Below are positions 47,092-59,949 of a DNA stretch of 64,000 nt, one piece after another. This stretch comes from Letharia columbiana (lineage: Eukaryota; Ascomycota; Lecanoromycetes; Lecanorales; Parmeliaceae). Location: assembly GCF_014066305.1 (NCBI RefSeq), contig NW_023501112.1:1-64000 (forward strand), written 5' to 3'. The notes beneath the pieces were generated by a model, which was not told where the DNA came from, did no database searches, and was given only the letters and a program-made list of their open reading frames with translations. How positions within the stretch are numbered: the stretch's first letter is position 1; every line of letters begins with the position of its first letter. The translations under genes and the position numbers were made by a program.

Positions 47092-49750
47092 AATATAGAA
47101 TTAAAATTTAATTTAAATACTTTAATAATTTAATTAGTTAGATTAATTATTATTTAAATCTTTTATATATAAAAATTAAATCTTTTATTATATTAAGATT
47201 ATTTTTAAATTTTAAAATCTTTCTTATTAATATAAAATTTTTTTCTTTAAGTAATATTATAATATTTTTTATTTAAATATTAAAATATTAAAATATTATA
47301 TTCTTTACTTTTAATTAGATAATTTTATCTTTAAATTAATATCTTTAATCTTATAAAAATAATAATTAATTTATTATAGATAAAGATAAAAAAAGAATAA
47401 TATCTTCTTCTATTTTTATGATGGAAAAAAAGAAGAGAGTAAATAAATTAATTATAAGCTATAAACGACTTAATATTTAAGAATAATAAATTAATAAAAT
47501 TATAATATTAAAATAAAGAGCTTTTCTTATAATTAATAAATATAAAATTAATTAAAAATTAATTAAATTAATAAGATTATTTTTAATAGATATATTATAT
47601 ATATAAAGAATATTAAAATATATAAAATATAAAAGAGAATATATATATATAGCTATAAATATTTAAAGTATATTTAAAATATAAAAAAAGCGCTTATATA
47701 TAGCTCTACGATATATATTAATAAAAAAGAAATTAATCTCTTTTTCTAATTAATTTTCTAATTAATATTTAAATTTAATTTATTTTTAAATAGTATTTTA
47801 TTCTAATAATATTTTAATTATATAATATTAATTAACTTAATAATAAATATTTAATATTATTCTTTTTTAATTTATTCTCTTTTTTTTAAAAATTCTTTTT
47901 ATTATTATAATATTTATATTATAATATACTTATTTATTATAATATTATCTATATCTAAAAAAAATAAAATTATTTTTTCTATATTCTATAATTAAATTAA
48001 ATTAATAATATTATTTCTATAAAATAAATATATATTTAATAATACTATATTTTTTAATATAATAATAAATTATAATATTAATTATAATTTATTAATATAT
48101 AATATTATTATCTATTAAAGTTATTAACTTAATAATTATAATAATTTAAGAAATTCTTAATAATTTATTAATTACTAATTTAAATTTATTTAAATTATTA
48201 AAGTAAAATAAAGATAAAATTTTATAAAGATAAAAATTAGAAGATTATATATAAAGTTTAAAAAGTATAATTATAAATAAAAAAAGTATATAATTATATT
48301 AATTATATATATTTAAATTAAATAATAAATTAATTATACGCGTTAATTATATTATTATTAATTAAACTTTAAAATTTATATATTAAAAAAATCTATAAAT
48401 TATAAAGATTAATAAATTTAATTATTTTTTAAATTATATTTATTTAAATAATAAAAAAGATCTTAATTTATATAACTTTAAATTTAATTAATTTATTTCG
48501 AATTTATATTTTTATATTAAACGTACTTTAAAAAGCTATAAAGATAAAATTAATAAGCGATTTTAATAATATAACTTACTTTTTAATAATTATAAATAAA
48601 AAAAATTATTAATTAATATCTAGCGACTTAATTATATATATTTTATATAAAAAGAATAATTTTATAATTAAAAAATATATAGTTTCTTAGATAATTATAA
48701 TAAGATATAAATTTATAAATAATAATATAATATTATTAAAGTCTAGATATAGTTTTTATAAAAAGAAAATATATAATAAATAAAAGAAAAACTATTCTAA
48801 GTTAAGAATAAGATATTCTAATTATTATTTTATTTATTACGCTTAATTAATAAGATTTAGCTATTATACTTAATTTAATAACTTTATATATTTTATATTT
48901 ATAAAATAAAACTTTTTAAATCGATTTAAATATAAATATATATTTATAAAAATACTATTACTCTAATAAAAGAGACTTCTTATTCTAAAATCTATATTAA
49001 ATTAAAGATTATATTTCTATATTCGATAGCTTTAATTTCTATAATTACTATTAATATCGTAATTAAATTCGTATAATAATAATACGTCTTTCTTATTAGC
49101 GAATATTTTTATATTTAATAGTTTTAATTTCTATAATTACTATTAATATCGCGATTAAATTTATATAATAATAGTATATCTTTCTTATTAACGAGTATTC
49201 TTATATTTAATAACTTTAGTTTTTATAATTACTATTAATATTATAATTAAATTTATATAATAATAATACGTCTTTTTTATTAGCGAGTATCTTTATATTT
49301 AATAGCTTTAATTTCTATAATTATTATTAATATCGCGACTAAATTTATATAGTAATAATATATCTTTCTTATTAATAGATATCTCTATATTCGATAACTT
49401 TAATTTCTATAATTATTATTAATATCGCGATTAAATTTATATAATAATAATATATCTTTCTTATTAGCGAGTATTTCTATATTTAATAATTTTAATTCTT
49501 ATAATTATTATTAATATCGCGATTAAATTTATATAGTAATAGTATATCTTTCTTATTAACGAGTATATTAATAATCGTAAATAGCTAAAATATAATAGAA
49601 AATAGTAAGTAATTCTTAATAATATTTAATTCTAAATCTATAATTTCTTTATCTTATCTAAAAATAAAGATATTTATATCTAGAATTTAAAGTAAGTATA
49701 TTTTAATATATAGTTATTAAATATCTAGATATAAATCTTCTAGCTAAAAA
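47092..49750 (-). repeat. 2.7-kb inverted repeat, right arm
   Basis: Inverted partner of 38000-40660. Element C (44593-47090) separates its innermost 50 bp from the rest. Heavily RIPed with no recognised ORF. Confidence 0.75.
49010..49565 (-). repeat. 92-bp minisatellite, six units, inverted
   Basis: The complementary core ATATCGCGATTAAATT recurs with 92-bp spacing from 49058 to 49518. Same unit number as the left array. Confidence 0.85.
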
Positions 49751-49779
49751 ATTAGTTTTTTAAAATTAACTAGTATAAT

Positions 49780-50400
49780 TATAATAATAATTAAAAGTAT
49801 AATAATTATATTATATAGCGTAATTTAATAAATTAAATTCGATAGATTTCGCTAGTATAATATTAAATAGATTTTAAAATATTAAAGCTATAAGTAGAAA
49901 TTCTCTCTTTTTTTCTTTCTTAATATCTTAAATATTTTCTCTTATTAATATTTTATATTATAATTATTTTATCTTATTTATCTTAATCTAATTTAATAAT
50001 AATATATTATCGATAATTATTAATTTCGATAGCGATTTTATTATATTATTATTATATAGAGATAGCGACGTCGATTTATATACTTTATCGATTTATTTAA
50101 AAGATAATATAAATTTTAATAATCTTCTTAACGATATAAATAATTAGCGGGATAATCGCTTATTTAATCTTTATATTAAGACTTTAAATTAAAAGAAAAT
50201 CTTAAAATCTTCTAGCCGTAAAAAGATAATTATAAAAAAAATCGAATAAAATAAGTTTTTAATTATTCGCGCTTTCGATATAAAGATCGCTAAAAAAAAT
50301 ATTTCAAGGTCTTTACTTATAAAGATTAAAAATTAATATTAAAAATAAGAAAGTAAGTATAGTAATATAATATTTTACTAAGTAATATATATATATAATT
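49780..50400 (+). pseudogene. RIPed coding stretch upstream of the H3-like domain
   Basis: At 50061-50330 a plus-strand frame reads DSDVDLYTLSIYLKDN, then SSSRKKIIIKKIE and similar Lys-rich text, broken mainly by Gln/Trp-derived stops. It is one base out of frame with the H3-like segment, so they are joined by a frameshift, an intron or not at all. The Lys/Ser-rich part could be a basic N-terminal tail. No family recognised. Confidence 0.35.
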
Positions 50401-50409
50401 AATAATAAT

Positions 50410-50733
50410 TTAGCTATTACTTTATAAGAGATTAAAAGATATTAGAAATTAACTAATTTACTTCTTTTAAAAAGATCTTTTATTTATATAATATAAGAGA
50501 TTATTAATATAATATTATTATCTTATTATACTATATAAATTTAGATTTTTATATTAAATATATTATAAGAAGCTATCGAAGTAGCTCTAATATCGAAATT
50601 TTATTATATATTAACTTTCTATTAAGTTATTATTCTATTAATAAATTATATAATTAATAATCTCTACGCTATTTATAGTAAAAGAGTTATATTAATAATT
50701 AAAGATATAAAGCTTATATAAATAATATATTAA
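50410..50733 (+). pseudogene. Histone H3-fold domain remnant (H3/CENP-A-like)
   Basis: Plus-strand frame with positional matches to the H3 histone fold. The alphaN region reads EIKRY, stop, KLTNLL (H3: REIRRYQKSTELL), then KRSFIYII, stop, EI (H3: LPFQRLVREI). Helix 2 reads L, stop, EAIEVALISKF (H3: LQEASEAYLVSLF), followed after 19 residues by NLYAIYSKRV (H3: NLCAIHAKRV) and KDIKL (H3: KDIQL). Every stop sits where H3 has Arg, Gln or another RIP-convertible codon, and Tyr replaces Cys/His by C-to-T or G-to-A. Helix 2 and loop 2 are separated by about 16 extra residues (48 nt), an insertion or a RIPed minimal intron. Loop 1 seems about three residues longer than in canonical H3, as in CENP-A, but the identity is undecided. 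It is non-functional. Confidence 0.72.
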
Positions 50734-50954
50734 TATATAATAGAAGAAAGTATATAAAAAATAAAAATAAGATAATTAAAAGTGCTTTACTTAAATAGAA
50801 AAGAGTTAAAATACTTAATATAAAATAGAATTAAAATTATCTTTCTAATTATCTAAAAATATATAAATTTATTATTTTAATAACGGTCTCTTTATATCTT
50901 CTTTATTAATAAAAACTTCTTATTTAAATAAATATATAGCTAATAATTTTAATA

Positions 50955-51060
50955 CGAAAAATAAAATCTTAAATTCTTAAACTTTAAAGTATTATAAATT
51001 AAATAATAATTATAAATAATCTTAATATAAACTAGATTAAAAGTAAGAATTTAAATATAA
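50955..51060 (+). repeat. Direct repeat within RIPed coding remnant, copy 1
   Basis: Resembles 51620-51725; both share TAAATAATAATTATAAA and end AAAGTAAGAATTTA or near it. In a plus-strand frame both read as similar peptides, so this may be a coding repeat or duplicated gene segment. Confidence 0.5.
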
Positions 51061-52735
51061 TCTCTATTATTAATAAGAAGATTATTAAAAAAGAGATAGT
51101 ATTTAATATTAATCTATATTTTCGAATATATAAATAGAATATAGTTAAACTATAAAACGCGCTTATAAATTAAATAAGAATTCGAATAATTTATAAATAT
51201 AAATTTTTTCTACGAAAGCTTATTAAGATAATCTATAAGAGTATAAAATTTCTATTATCTCTATATTCTTATATCGTTAATAGCTTTATTTATAAAAGTA
51301 TTTAATAAAATAAAAATATTAATTCGATTAAAGACTTAATTAATAAATTTTTTTTTCTAATTTATAAAAGTATACTTAAAATCTAACTAAACGCTAAAAA
51401 TTAGAAATTTATACTTAATTACTATAAAGTATTATTCTAGCTCTATATAAAATCTAAGATTTAAGATTTAAATTATAGAATCGATTACGTCTATTACGCG
51501 TATAAAATAAAAGAGAAATATTAAATATAAATAAGTAAAGAAATACTTAAGACGTAATAATAATTATTTTAATAAAGAGTCTTAAGTAATAATACTAATT
51601 ACGTATATATATCGAAAATATAAAATAAGATCTTAAATTTTTAGATCTTATAATATTATAAGTTAAATAATAATTATAAACGAATTTAATATAAATTAAA
51701 TTAGAAGTAAGAATTTAATATAATAGCGAAAGTTTAAGATATTATTTATAAGATTAAAGAAGAAAAAGTTAAAAAATTAGAAAAGAAAGATAAGAGTAAA
51801 TTTAATAGAAATACTAAAATTAATAAGAAGAAAGATTTAAAGAGAATAAAACGTATATCTAATAAATATAAATATCTAAGATATAAATCTTAATCGAGAA
51901 GTACTATTTATTTCTAGATATACTTATAAATAGAAAGTACTTATCGTATAAAAAAGATATTATAATTAAAAAAAAAAATATCTTAAAATCGACTATAACT
52001 CTTAATAGAAATATTAAAGAGACTTATAAGATAGATAGTGTAAATAATAGAAAACTTAAGAGTATAAAATTATCGCTTTATTATTATTAAGTATAAGAAA
52101 TAACTTTTATAAAGAATTAAGATATCGATAATAAAGAGTTATTAAATAATATATTAATAAATCTACTATCTTTTAATTATTTTAAAAAAAATTTATAGAC
52201 TCTAAGAATTAGCGTTTAATATAAGAGAAAAGAATTTATAATATAAAATTCTAAATATTTTTCTAATTAATAAATAGCGAAATCTATTATAATCTCTTCT
52301 TTTAAGCTCTTATATTTAAATATTTATATCTTAATAATAAAAATAAAAAGCGATTTAAAATCTTACTATTATAATTATTAATTATTATTTAAAAGATCTC
52401 TTTTATCTTATCGTTATCTTTATTTAATTTTTATTTATTTAATATATAGTTATAATTCTTTAATTACTATTTAGTCGAGTTTAATAAATCTAGAAAATTA
52501 TTATTATTTATATTAAACTATATCTATAAATCTAAAAAGTTTCTTTTCGTACGATTTTCGTCGAGTTTATACTATAAGTACGATTTAGTTTATTTAGTAG
52601 ACTTTATTTATATTTAACTCTTTTCGCCGATTTAGTAACTATCTTAATCCTTTCCGCCAGTTCTATTAGTTTAATAACTTTAAAAACTTTTAGTAACTTA
52701 AAATTTTTTACGTAATATACTCTAATATACTCTAA
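51060..52735. other. RIPed AT-rich DNA downstream of the H3-like remnant
   Basis: Several Lys- and Ile-rich frames on the plus strand, all with RIP-type stops; possibly the remaining coding part of the unit that carries the H3-like domain. No motif recognised. AT bias alone generates such frames, so no gene is called. Confidence 0.4.
51620..51725 (+). repeat. Direct repeat within RIPed coding remnant, copy 2
   Basis: Partner of 50955-51060, 665 bp downstream. Followed by a Lys-rich stretch (about 51,740-51,870, KEEKVKKLEKKDKSK). Confidence 0.5.
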
Positions 52736-52737
52736 GT

Positions 52738-55700
52738 ACTATTCTATATATATATAGTATTAATATATATTATTATTAATATACGTATTATTATACGCTA
52801 TACTAGAGTATTATCTATACGACTAATTTTATTAAATCGTCTAATTTCGTAGTTAAATTTAAGTTAACGTTAATACTTATCGTTATAGAATCTTATCGTT
52901 ATAACGTCGATTATTAGAACTTTTCTTTTTTTATATATATTACTATTAAACTAATAGAACTAATAGAAAAGATTAAAATAGTTACTAAATTAACGAAATT
53001 TAAATAAATTCTAATTAGATTTACTAATTCGATAGAATTTAGACGAATTCTAATTAGATTTACTAATTCGATAAATTTTATAATTTTCGCGATATACGCG
53101 CGATTAGCAATTTTAAAATTTATAGAAACTTTTTAGATTTGCAGATATATTATATTACTAAATTCCTTTATATTATATACTCGATCTTATTAAAATAAAT
53201 ATATAAAGATAATAAGTCGAGTTTTAATTAATTAGTCTAGATAATTTTTAGTATACTTTTATTAAAGAGAGAGTAATAAATAAAAAGAGTATTTACTATA
53301 AAATCCGTTTATATATAATTATATATTTTTTTAATCTAAAAATTATAAATTAATAATTTTATATATGTAAGAAATAATAATAGTATATCTTATAATCGAT
53401 TTTAGAAGAATAATCCTATATCGTAAAACCTCTATATTTATATTTTTTAATCGTATAATAAGGTTTATAATCGTAAGAGCTAATATACGTTATTTTCGCT
53501 TATAAAGATTAATAAATCCTCTATTAAAACTTTTAAATTATTATAAAAATAAGAAATAATCTTTATTTATGAGATTACTTAATTATATTAAATAATCTAA
53601 TTAATAACTTTAAGTTATTATCTAATAATATACTTATCTCTTATTCTTTCTCTTTTTTTATTTATCTTAAAATTATAAGATAGATAAAATTATTTAATAT
53701 TTTCTTTTTATTAAATCTTCTTATTATAAAGTTATACTCTTATTATTATTAATAATACTTTTTTATTTTTAATTATTTAGACTTAATTATATAGCTAATA
53801 TAGATATATATTTTCTCTTTAAAATATTAAATAAAAAAATTATATATATTAATATCTAATAATATTACGATATAATCGATCTTATTATTTATAGAAATAT
53901 ATATCTTTAATCTCTTATAATATCTTTTTCTACTTCTCTAAACTTATACTTTTAAATCTATTTATATTTCTAACTTTATCTCTTATAATTAATATTATAT
54001 TAAGATTAATAAATAAAGATTTATAAATTAAATTCATAGAGTTGGATTTTTCTAAGTTAAATAAAGTTGGATTTTTTTAAGTTAAATAAAATTTTAGCCC
54101 TAGCCCTAAGTCAAATCGAACTCTAATCGCTTGCTATGCGTTTTTAACCTACTTTCACTACTATAAAATTAATTTAATCTATATAGTATATAGGCATATA
54201 TATACGAAGAGAGGCGCGCTAAGGCCTAATTAGAAAGGTATAATAATTACTTATAAAAAAGGAAAGTAATATACGTACACCCCCTTTTTATATATATATA
54301 CCCTCTTTTAATATATATATACCCCTCTAAATTCGATTAGCTTCCGCGCGATCGCTAGTCGTATAAGATATAAACCTCGCATATAGCTTTCTAAGGAATA
54401 TTGTCGAGACTCTTAATAATAGTAAGATAAGTTTTTCTAGATTTTTTCTAATAAAGTCTAAAAGATTAGACGATTTTAAATCGTCGAATAATAAGATTTT
54501 TAAATTATTCTTTTATAGCGATAGCTAATTAACTAACTACCCTCTCTTATTACTATTAAAAATACGTCTATTATACTTAAATATTTACTATCTATTAACT
54601 ATCTATTCTTTCTATAGCTAAAAAGACATAATCTCATTACCCTATATATAGGCTAGCGTACTATATTTACCTCGCTATCCGTCTTATATAATTCTACCTC
54701 TTATAGCCTCGTCTTACTATCCGCCTCGTATAGCCAGCTATATACGAAGTTTATACTTTATACGACTAGCGGCCGCGCGGAAGCTAATCGAATTTAAAGG
54801 AGGTATATATATATTAAAAGAGGATATATATATATAAAAAGGAGGTGTACGTGTATAAAAAGGGGGTATACGTATATCACTTCCCTTTTTTATAAGTAAT
54901 TATTATATCTTTCTAATTAGGCCTTAGCGCGCCTCTCTCCGCACATATATATCTATATACTATATAGATTAAATTAATTTCGTAGTAATAAAAGTAGATC
55001 AAAAACGTATAGTAAGCGATTAGAGTTCGATTTGTACTTAGGGCTAGGGCTAAAATTTCATTTAACTTAAAAAAATTCAACTTCATTTAACTTAGAAAAA
55101 TTCAACTCCATAAATTTAATTTATAGATCTTTACTTATTAATCTTAATATAATATTAATTATAAGAGATAAAGTTAAAAATATAAATAGATTTAAAAGTA
55201 TAAGTTTAGAGAAGTAGAAAAAGATATTATAAGAGATTAAAGATATATATTTCTATAAATAATAAGATCGATTATATCGTAATATTATTAGATATTAATA
55301 TATATAATTTTTTTATTTAATATTTTAAAGAGAAAATATATATCTATATTAGCTATATAATTAAATCTAAATAATTAAAAATAAAAAAGTATTATTAATA
55401 ATAATAAGAGTATAACTTCGTAATAAGAAAATTTAATAAAAAAGGAAATATTAAATAATTCTATCTATCTTATAATTTTAAAATAAATAAAAAAAGAGAA
55501 AGAATAAGAGATAAGTATATTATTAGATAATAACTCGAAGTTATTAATTAGATTATTTAATATAATTAAGTAATCTTATAAATAAAGATTATTTTTTATT
55601 TTTATAATAATTTAAAAGTTTTAATAAAGGGTTTATTAATCTTTATAAGCGAAAATAATATATATTAACTTTTATGATTATAAATTTTATTATATAATTA

Positions 55701-56415
55701 AAAAATATAAATATAGAGATTTTATAATATAGAATTATTCTTCTAAAATCGATTATAAGATATACTATTATTATTTCTTATATATATAAAATTATTAATT
55801 TATAATTTTTAGATTAAAAAAATATATAATTATATATAAACGAATTCTATAGTAAATACTCTTTTTATTTATTACTCTCTCTTTAATAAAAGTATATTAA
55901 AAATTATCTAGACTAATTAATTAAAATTCGACTTATTATCTTTATATATTTATTTTAATAAAATCGAGTATATAATATAAAGGAATTTAGTAATATAATA
56001 TATCTATAAATTTAAAAAGTTTCTATAAAATTTGAAATTGCTAATCGCGCGTTAGTCGCGAAAATTATAAAATTCGTCGAATTAGTAAATCTAATTAGAA
56101 TTTATCTAAATTCTATCGATTTAGTAAATCTAATTAGAATCTATTTAAATTCCGTCGATTTAGTAATTATCTTAATCTTTTCTATTAGTTCTATTAGTTT
56201 AATAGTAATATATATAAAAAAAGAAAAGTTCTAATAATCGACGTTATAACGATAAGATTCTATAACGATAAATATTAACGTTAACTTAAATTTAGCTATA
56301 GAATTAGACGATTTAATAAAATTAGTCGTATAGATAATACTCTAAAATAGCGTATAATAATACGTATATTAATAATAATACGTATATTAATACTATATAT
56401 ATATAGAATAATACT
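52738..56415. repeat. Giant palindrome, arms about 1.6 kb
   Basis: The left arm (52738-54370) is the near-complement of 54765-56415: for example GTTATAACGTCGATTATTAG at about 52900 against its complement at about 56230. The roughly 0.4-kb loop (54370-54765) is not self-complementary. The element E terminus lies in both arms (54010 and about 55136). Differences between the arms are largely transitions. Confidence 0.8.
52995..53080. repeat. Two tandem units of about 43 bp
   Basis: TTCTAATTAGATTTACTAAT followed by TCGAT occurs twice in tandem within the left palindrome arm, mirrored at about 56085-56160. Confidence 0.6.
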
Positions 56416-56900
56416 CGTATATAGCCGGCTATACGAGACGAATAGCAAGATAGAGCTATAAGAGATAGAATTATATAAGGCGAATAACGAGATAAATATA
56501 ATACGTCAGCCTATATATAGGGTAATAAGACTATATCTTTTTAACTATAGAAAGGCTAGGTGGCTAATAGATAATAGATACTCGAGTATAATAGACGTAT
56601 TTCTAATAGTAACGAGAGAGAGTAATCAGTTAATCAGCTATCGCCATAGAAGGATAATCTAAAGATTTCATTATTCGACGATTTAAAACCGTCTAATCTT
56701 TTAGACTTTATTAGAAGAGATCTAAGAAAACTTATCTTACTATTATTAAGAGTCTCGGCAATATTTCCTAGAAAGCTATATATAAGATTTATATCTTATA
56801 CGGCTAGCGGCCGCGCGGAAGCTAATCGGATTTGAAGGGGGTATATATATATTAAAAGGGGGTGTATATGTATAAAAAGGGGGTGTACGTATATCACATC
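56416..56900 (-). repeat. Third, inverted copy of the palindrome loop and inner arm
   Basis: Complement of about 54290-54740: CTAGCGGCCGCGCGGAAGCT at about 56804 also appears at about 54763 and, inverted, at about 54345. The junction holds a perfect 14-bp palindrome TATAGCCGGCTATA (56419-56432). It is followed by element C-like sequence from 56900. Confidence 0.65.
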
Positions 56901-57069
56901 CCATAAAAAATAGAGAAAGGCTATGTCTTTATGGTAAGAAGTATCGAAATATCGGAAAGAAATGAAGACAACGTGCTAATTAGTGGTGTGAATCCCACAA
57001 TATCTCCTACCGCAGTGAAATTTTTCGAATAATGAAATAGCTATAAACATCGGACGGTTTCAATTCGTC

Positions 57070-57835
57070 TAAATATGCATCGTTCCGGAGTGATGATTTG
57101 ATGTGGAACCGTGGAGAGCATATAACGTGGGATCTTGGAGAGCTAAGCCGTGTTCTTGGTGCTGGGGGCCTTATTGCCGCTTGGTTTCTCCGCAGTGTTC
57201 TCCATAGTGTTCTCCGCAGTGTTCTCCGCATTTGCCTGTTGTAGTTCCTCCTCTTACTTCTTAATGCAGTGGGGATGATAGGCTAAATTGCAGTGGTATT
57301 CTCCGCTTGCTGAGTGATGATTTGATATGGAACCGTGGAGAGCATATGACGTGGGATCTTGGAGAGCTGAGCCGTGTTCTTGGTGCTGGGGGCCTTGTTG
57401 CCGCTTGATTTCTCCGCAGTGTTCTCCGCATTTGCCTGTTGTAGTTCCTCCTCTTGCTCCTCCTCTTGTAGAGTATCAGACTGAGTGGCTAGCTGAGTGG
57501 CTGACTGAGTGGATGACTGATATGACGTGGGATCTTGGAGAGCTGAGCCGTGTTCTTGACGATGGTGGCCTTGTTGCCGCTTGGTTTCTCCGCAGTGTTC
57601 TCCGCATTTGCCTGTTGTAGTTCCTCCTCTTACTCCTTAATGCAGTGGGGATGACAGGCTAAGTTGCAGTGGTGTTCTCCGCTTGCTGAGTGATGATTTG
57701 ATGTGGAACCGTGGAGAGCATATGACGTGGGATCTTGGAGAGCTGAGCCGTGTTCTTGACGATGGTGGCCTTGTTGCCGCTTGGTTTCTCCGCAGTGTTC
57801 TCCGCATTTGCCTATTATAGTTCCTCCTCTTATTC
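57070..57835. repeat. Tandem roughly 0.2-kb units in element E
   Basis: Three or four units equivalent to those in element C, less RIPed, with ATGCAGTGGGGATGACAGGC, GATTTGATGTGGAACCGTGG and TCTTGGAGAGCTGAGCCGTG. Frames crossing them (57007-57231, 57327-57620, 57637-57837, 57750-57947) are repeat translations, not genes. Confidence 0.8.
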
Positions 57836-57876
57836 AACTGAGTGCGAGGGTACCGAGGGTAAATGTGTTCATATTG

Positions 57877-57921
57877 GTGGAATTGGTAGAATTGGTAGAA
57901 TTGGTAGAATTGGTAGAATGG
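57877..57921. repeat. 9-bp microsatellite (GGTAGAATT)n
   Basis: About five units. The translated form (repeating GRI or VEL) arises by chance. Confidence 0.85.
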
Positions 57922-58235
57922 TGGAAGAAGAATGGTTACACAAATAGGTGGAAGGATTATTATCCGATCCCGGACGCGTTTGGTGTGACTACAATATTTG
58001 AATGTTAGTTTAACCCACCTACCGCTGGCTTAGAAGGAGTATATAGGGGAGGACGTATCCGTTCAGGCTCTTTTTGAGGGTCTTCTAACGCGTTTATGAG
58101 TAGTAGTAGGTAGCTGTTAGGCTCGCTTACGGCCTCGATTGCCAGTAGTAGCGGATTCGTCGAGGGGTGGCCTGGGGGCGTTAGTAAGGGGCTCTAATTG
58201 GGCGAGGGGTACCGAAGACGATTGTGTTTATATTG

Positions 58236-58280
58236 GTGGAATTGGTAGAATTGGTAGAATTGGTAGAATTGGTAGAATGG
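58236..58280. repeat. 9-bp microsatellite (GGTAGAATT)n, second array
   Basis: About four or five units, about 360 bp after the first array. Both are followed by GATCCCGGACGCGT, so a larger unit of about 360 bp is duplicated here. Confidence 0.85.
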
Positions 58281-58655
58281 TGGAAGAATAATAAACAGGT
58301 GGAAGAATTATTATCCGATCCCGGACGCGTCTGGTGTGATTATTATGATTATCATATTTGAATATCCATTTAATCCACTAATAGTAGGCCAAACTTTATA
58401 ATTTTTACAGCGTTAGAAAGCGCAAAGCGAGCTCTACAATTTGAGGAATTATGAAGTAACTATATGTATCGCAAGCTGAGTACTTCAAAGTGTAAAACTT
58501 CTATATATAAATTTTTGATAAGGGAGATACGGGAGGGCTATCGGGCTGACTCAGCCGGTCTAACTAAAGAGCGTAGCGAATCCGAATTGATAATTGGCTG
58601 CACATACAAATTCAAGGTTTTCTAGTTTAGCCCTATCTTATTCTATTATATATAC

Positions 58656-59405
58656 TAATATTATATACTTTTTATAAGCGAGCTTTAAGTAGATTATATA
58701 CTTCGAGAGTTATTATATATTAATAAAATTTAATAATATAAGAATTCTATAAAAGCTCTTCTATCGCTTTATATTTATAATTTTTAATATTAATTAAATA
58801 ACTATAAAATCTTAATAGCGATAAAAATAAGAAGAATTTTATTAAAAGACTATTATCGCGAAGTATTTACTAAAGATTATTTATATTATCTACTTCTATA
58901 TATATAATTAAAATTATAAATTTAATTTTACTTTATAATAATAAAGAATCTTATCTTTCTCTTTTAATAATAGATTATTTATAATTCTATTATTATTTAT
59001 CTTCTTACTATATAAAATTACTATTATATTAATTTTATAATATATATATTTACTAAATCTATAAACGATAGTATTTAAAAGATATTCTATAAAAAGAAAA
59101 TAGAATATAACTTCTAAATATCTTTCTAATTATCTTTCTAATTATTATAATATTATAATAAATAAAAGAGAAAAAGAAAAAAAGAAAGAAGTAATATATA
59201 AAAAGCTTATTATTCTTATTTTAATTTATAACGCTCGCGTAAAACTTAAGATAATAATTAATATTATAAAATTATAAGATTTTTAAATAAAGAAGAATAA
59301 AATAGATATAATAAAAAACTTAAAGAAGAATTTAAGTTTAAATCTAAAGAAAAGTTCGCGAGTTTAATTATACGCTAATAAGTTAATTAGTAATTAATAA
59401 TTAAT
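58656..59405. other. RIPed AT-rich DNA, no gene seen
   Basis: CA and TG nearly absent; no motif or repeat recognised apart from A/T runs. Confidence 0.5.
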
Positions 59406-59409
59406 TCTA

Positions 59410-59880
59410 TTAATATATATAATAGAATAAAATAGAGCTAAATTTAAAAATCTTAAATTTATATATATAATTAATAATAAATTTAGAGTTACTACGCTTT
59501 TTAATTAGATTAATTAAATTATTATAAGTAAATAAATTAATATTTATAATTATAAAAAAAATATAACTAAATAATCTTAATTAAAAAATAAATATATATT
59601 ATTTAATTTTAGAATAACTTTTTATTTTCTATTAAAATTTTAAGATTTTTTTTTCAAATTATAAAACGAAATAAGAATTTTTAAATAAAAAAAGAATTTC
59701 TAAATTTAGTCTAATAATTATTAAAGCGTAAGAAATTTAAATATCGCTTATTAAAGTTCGCTCGATAGTTAAATAGCTCGCTTATTAAAATTTACTTATT
59801 AAAGATTATTTATCTATTTACTAGATAATTCTAATTAAAAAAAAAATTATAAATTTAATTTATAAATCTTTACTTATAAA
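59410..59880 (-). repeat. 0.4-kb dispersed repeat, heavily RIPed copy
   Basis: Same orientation and layout as 13660-14080: TATATATAATAGAATAAA at one end, AATTTATAAATCTTTACTTA at the other, and TATCGCTTATTAAAGTTCGC inside. Nearly all C and G in CA/TG context are converted. Confidence 0.75.
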
Positions 59881-59949
59881 AAATATAATATCTTATAGAT
59901 TTTAATAGAATCTTTTATTTTTTAAGATAATAATAGAAATCTATTATTA

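Larger units (their letters stand above)
54010..58655 (+). mobile_element. Element E, relative of element C enclosing foldback DNA
   Basis: Starts TAAATAAAGATTTATAAATT (RIPed form of the C start) after TAA at 54007-54009 and ends TTCTATTATATATAC before TAA at 58656. The first roughly 250 bp and the last roughly 1.7 kb match C (GAGAGGCGCGCTAAGG near the left; tandem units and the end region on the right). Between them lies palindromic DNA absent from C. It could instead be two separate partial copies. Confidence 0.55.

Noticed and set aside
57750..58008. ORFs with repeating GRI or VEL
   Set aside because: Translation of the 9-bp microsatellite.
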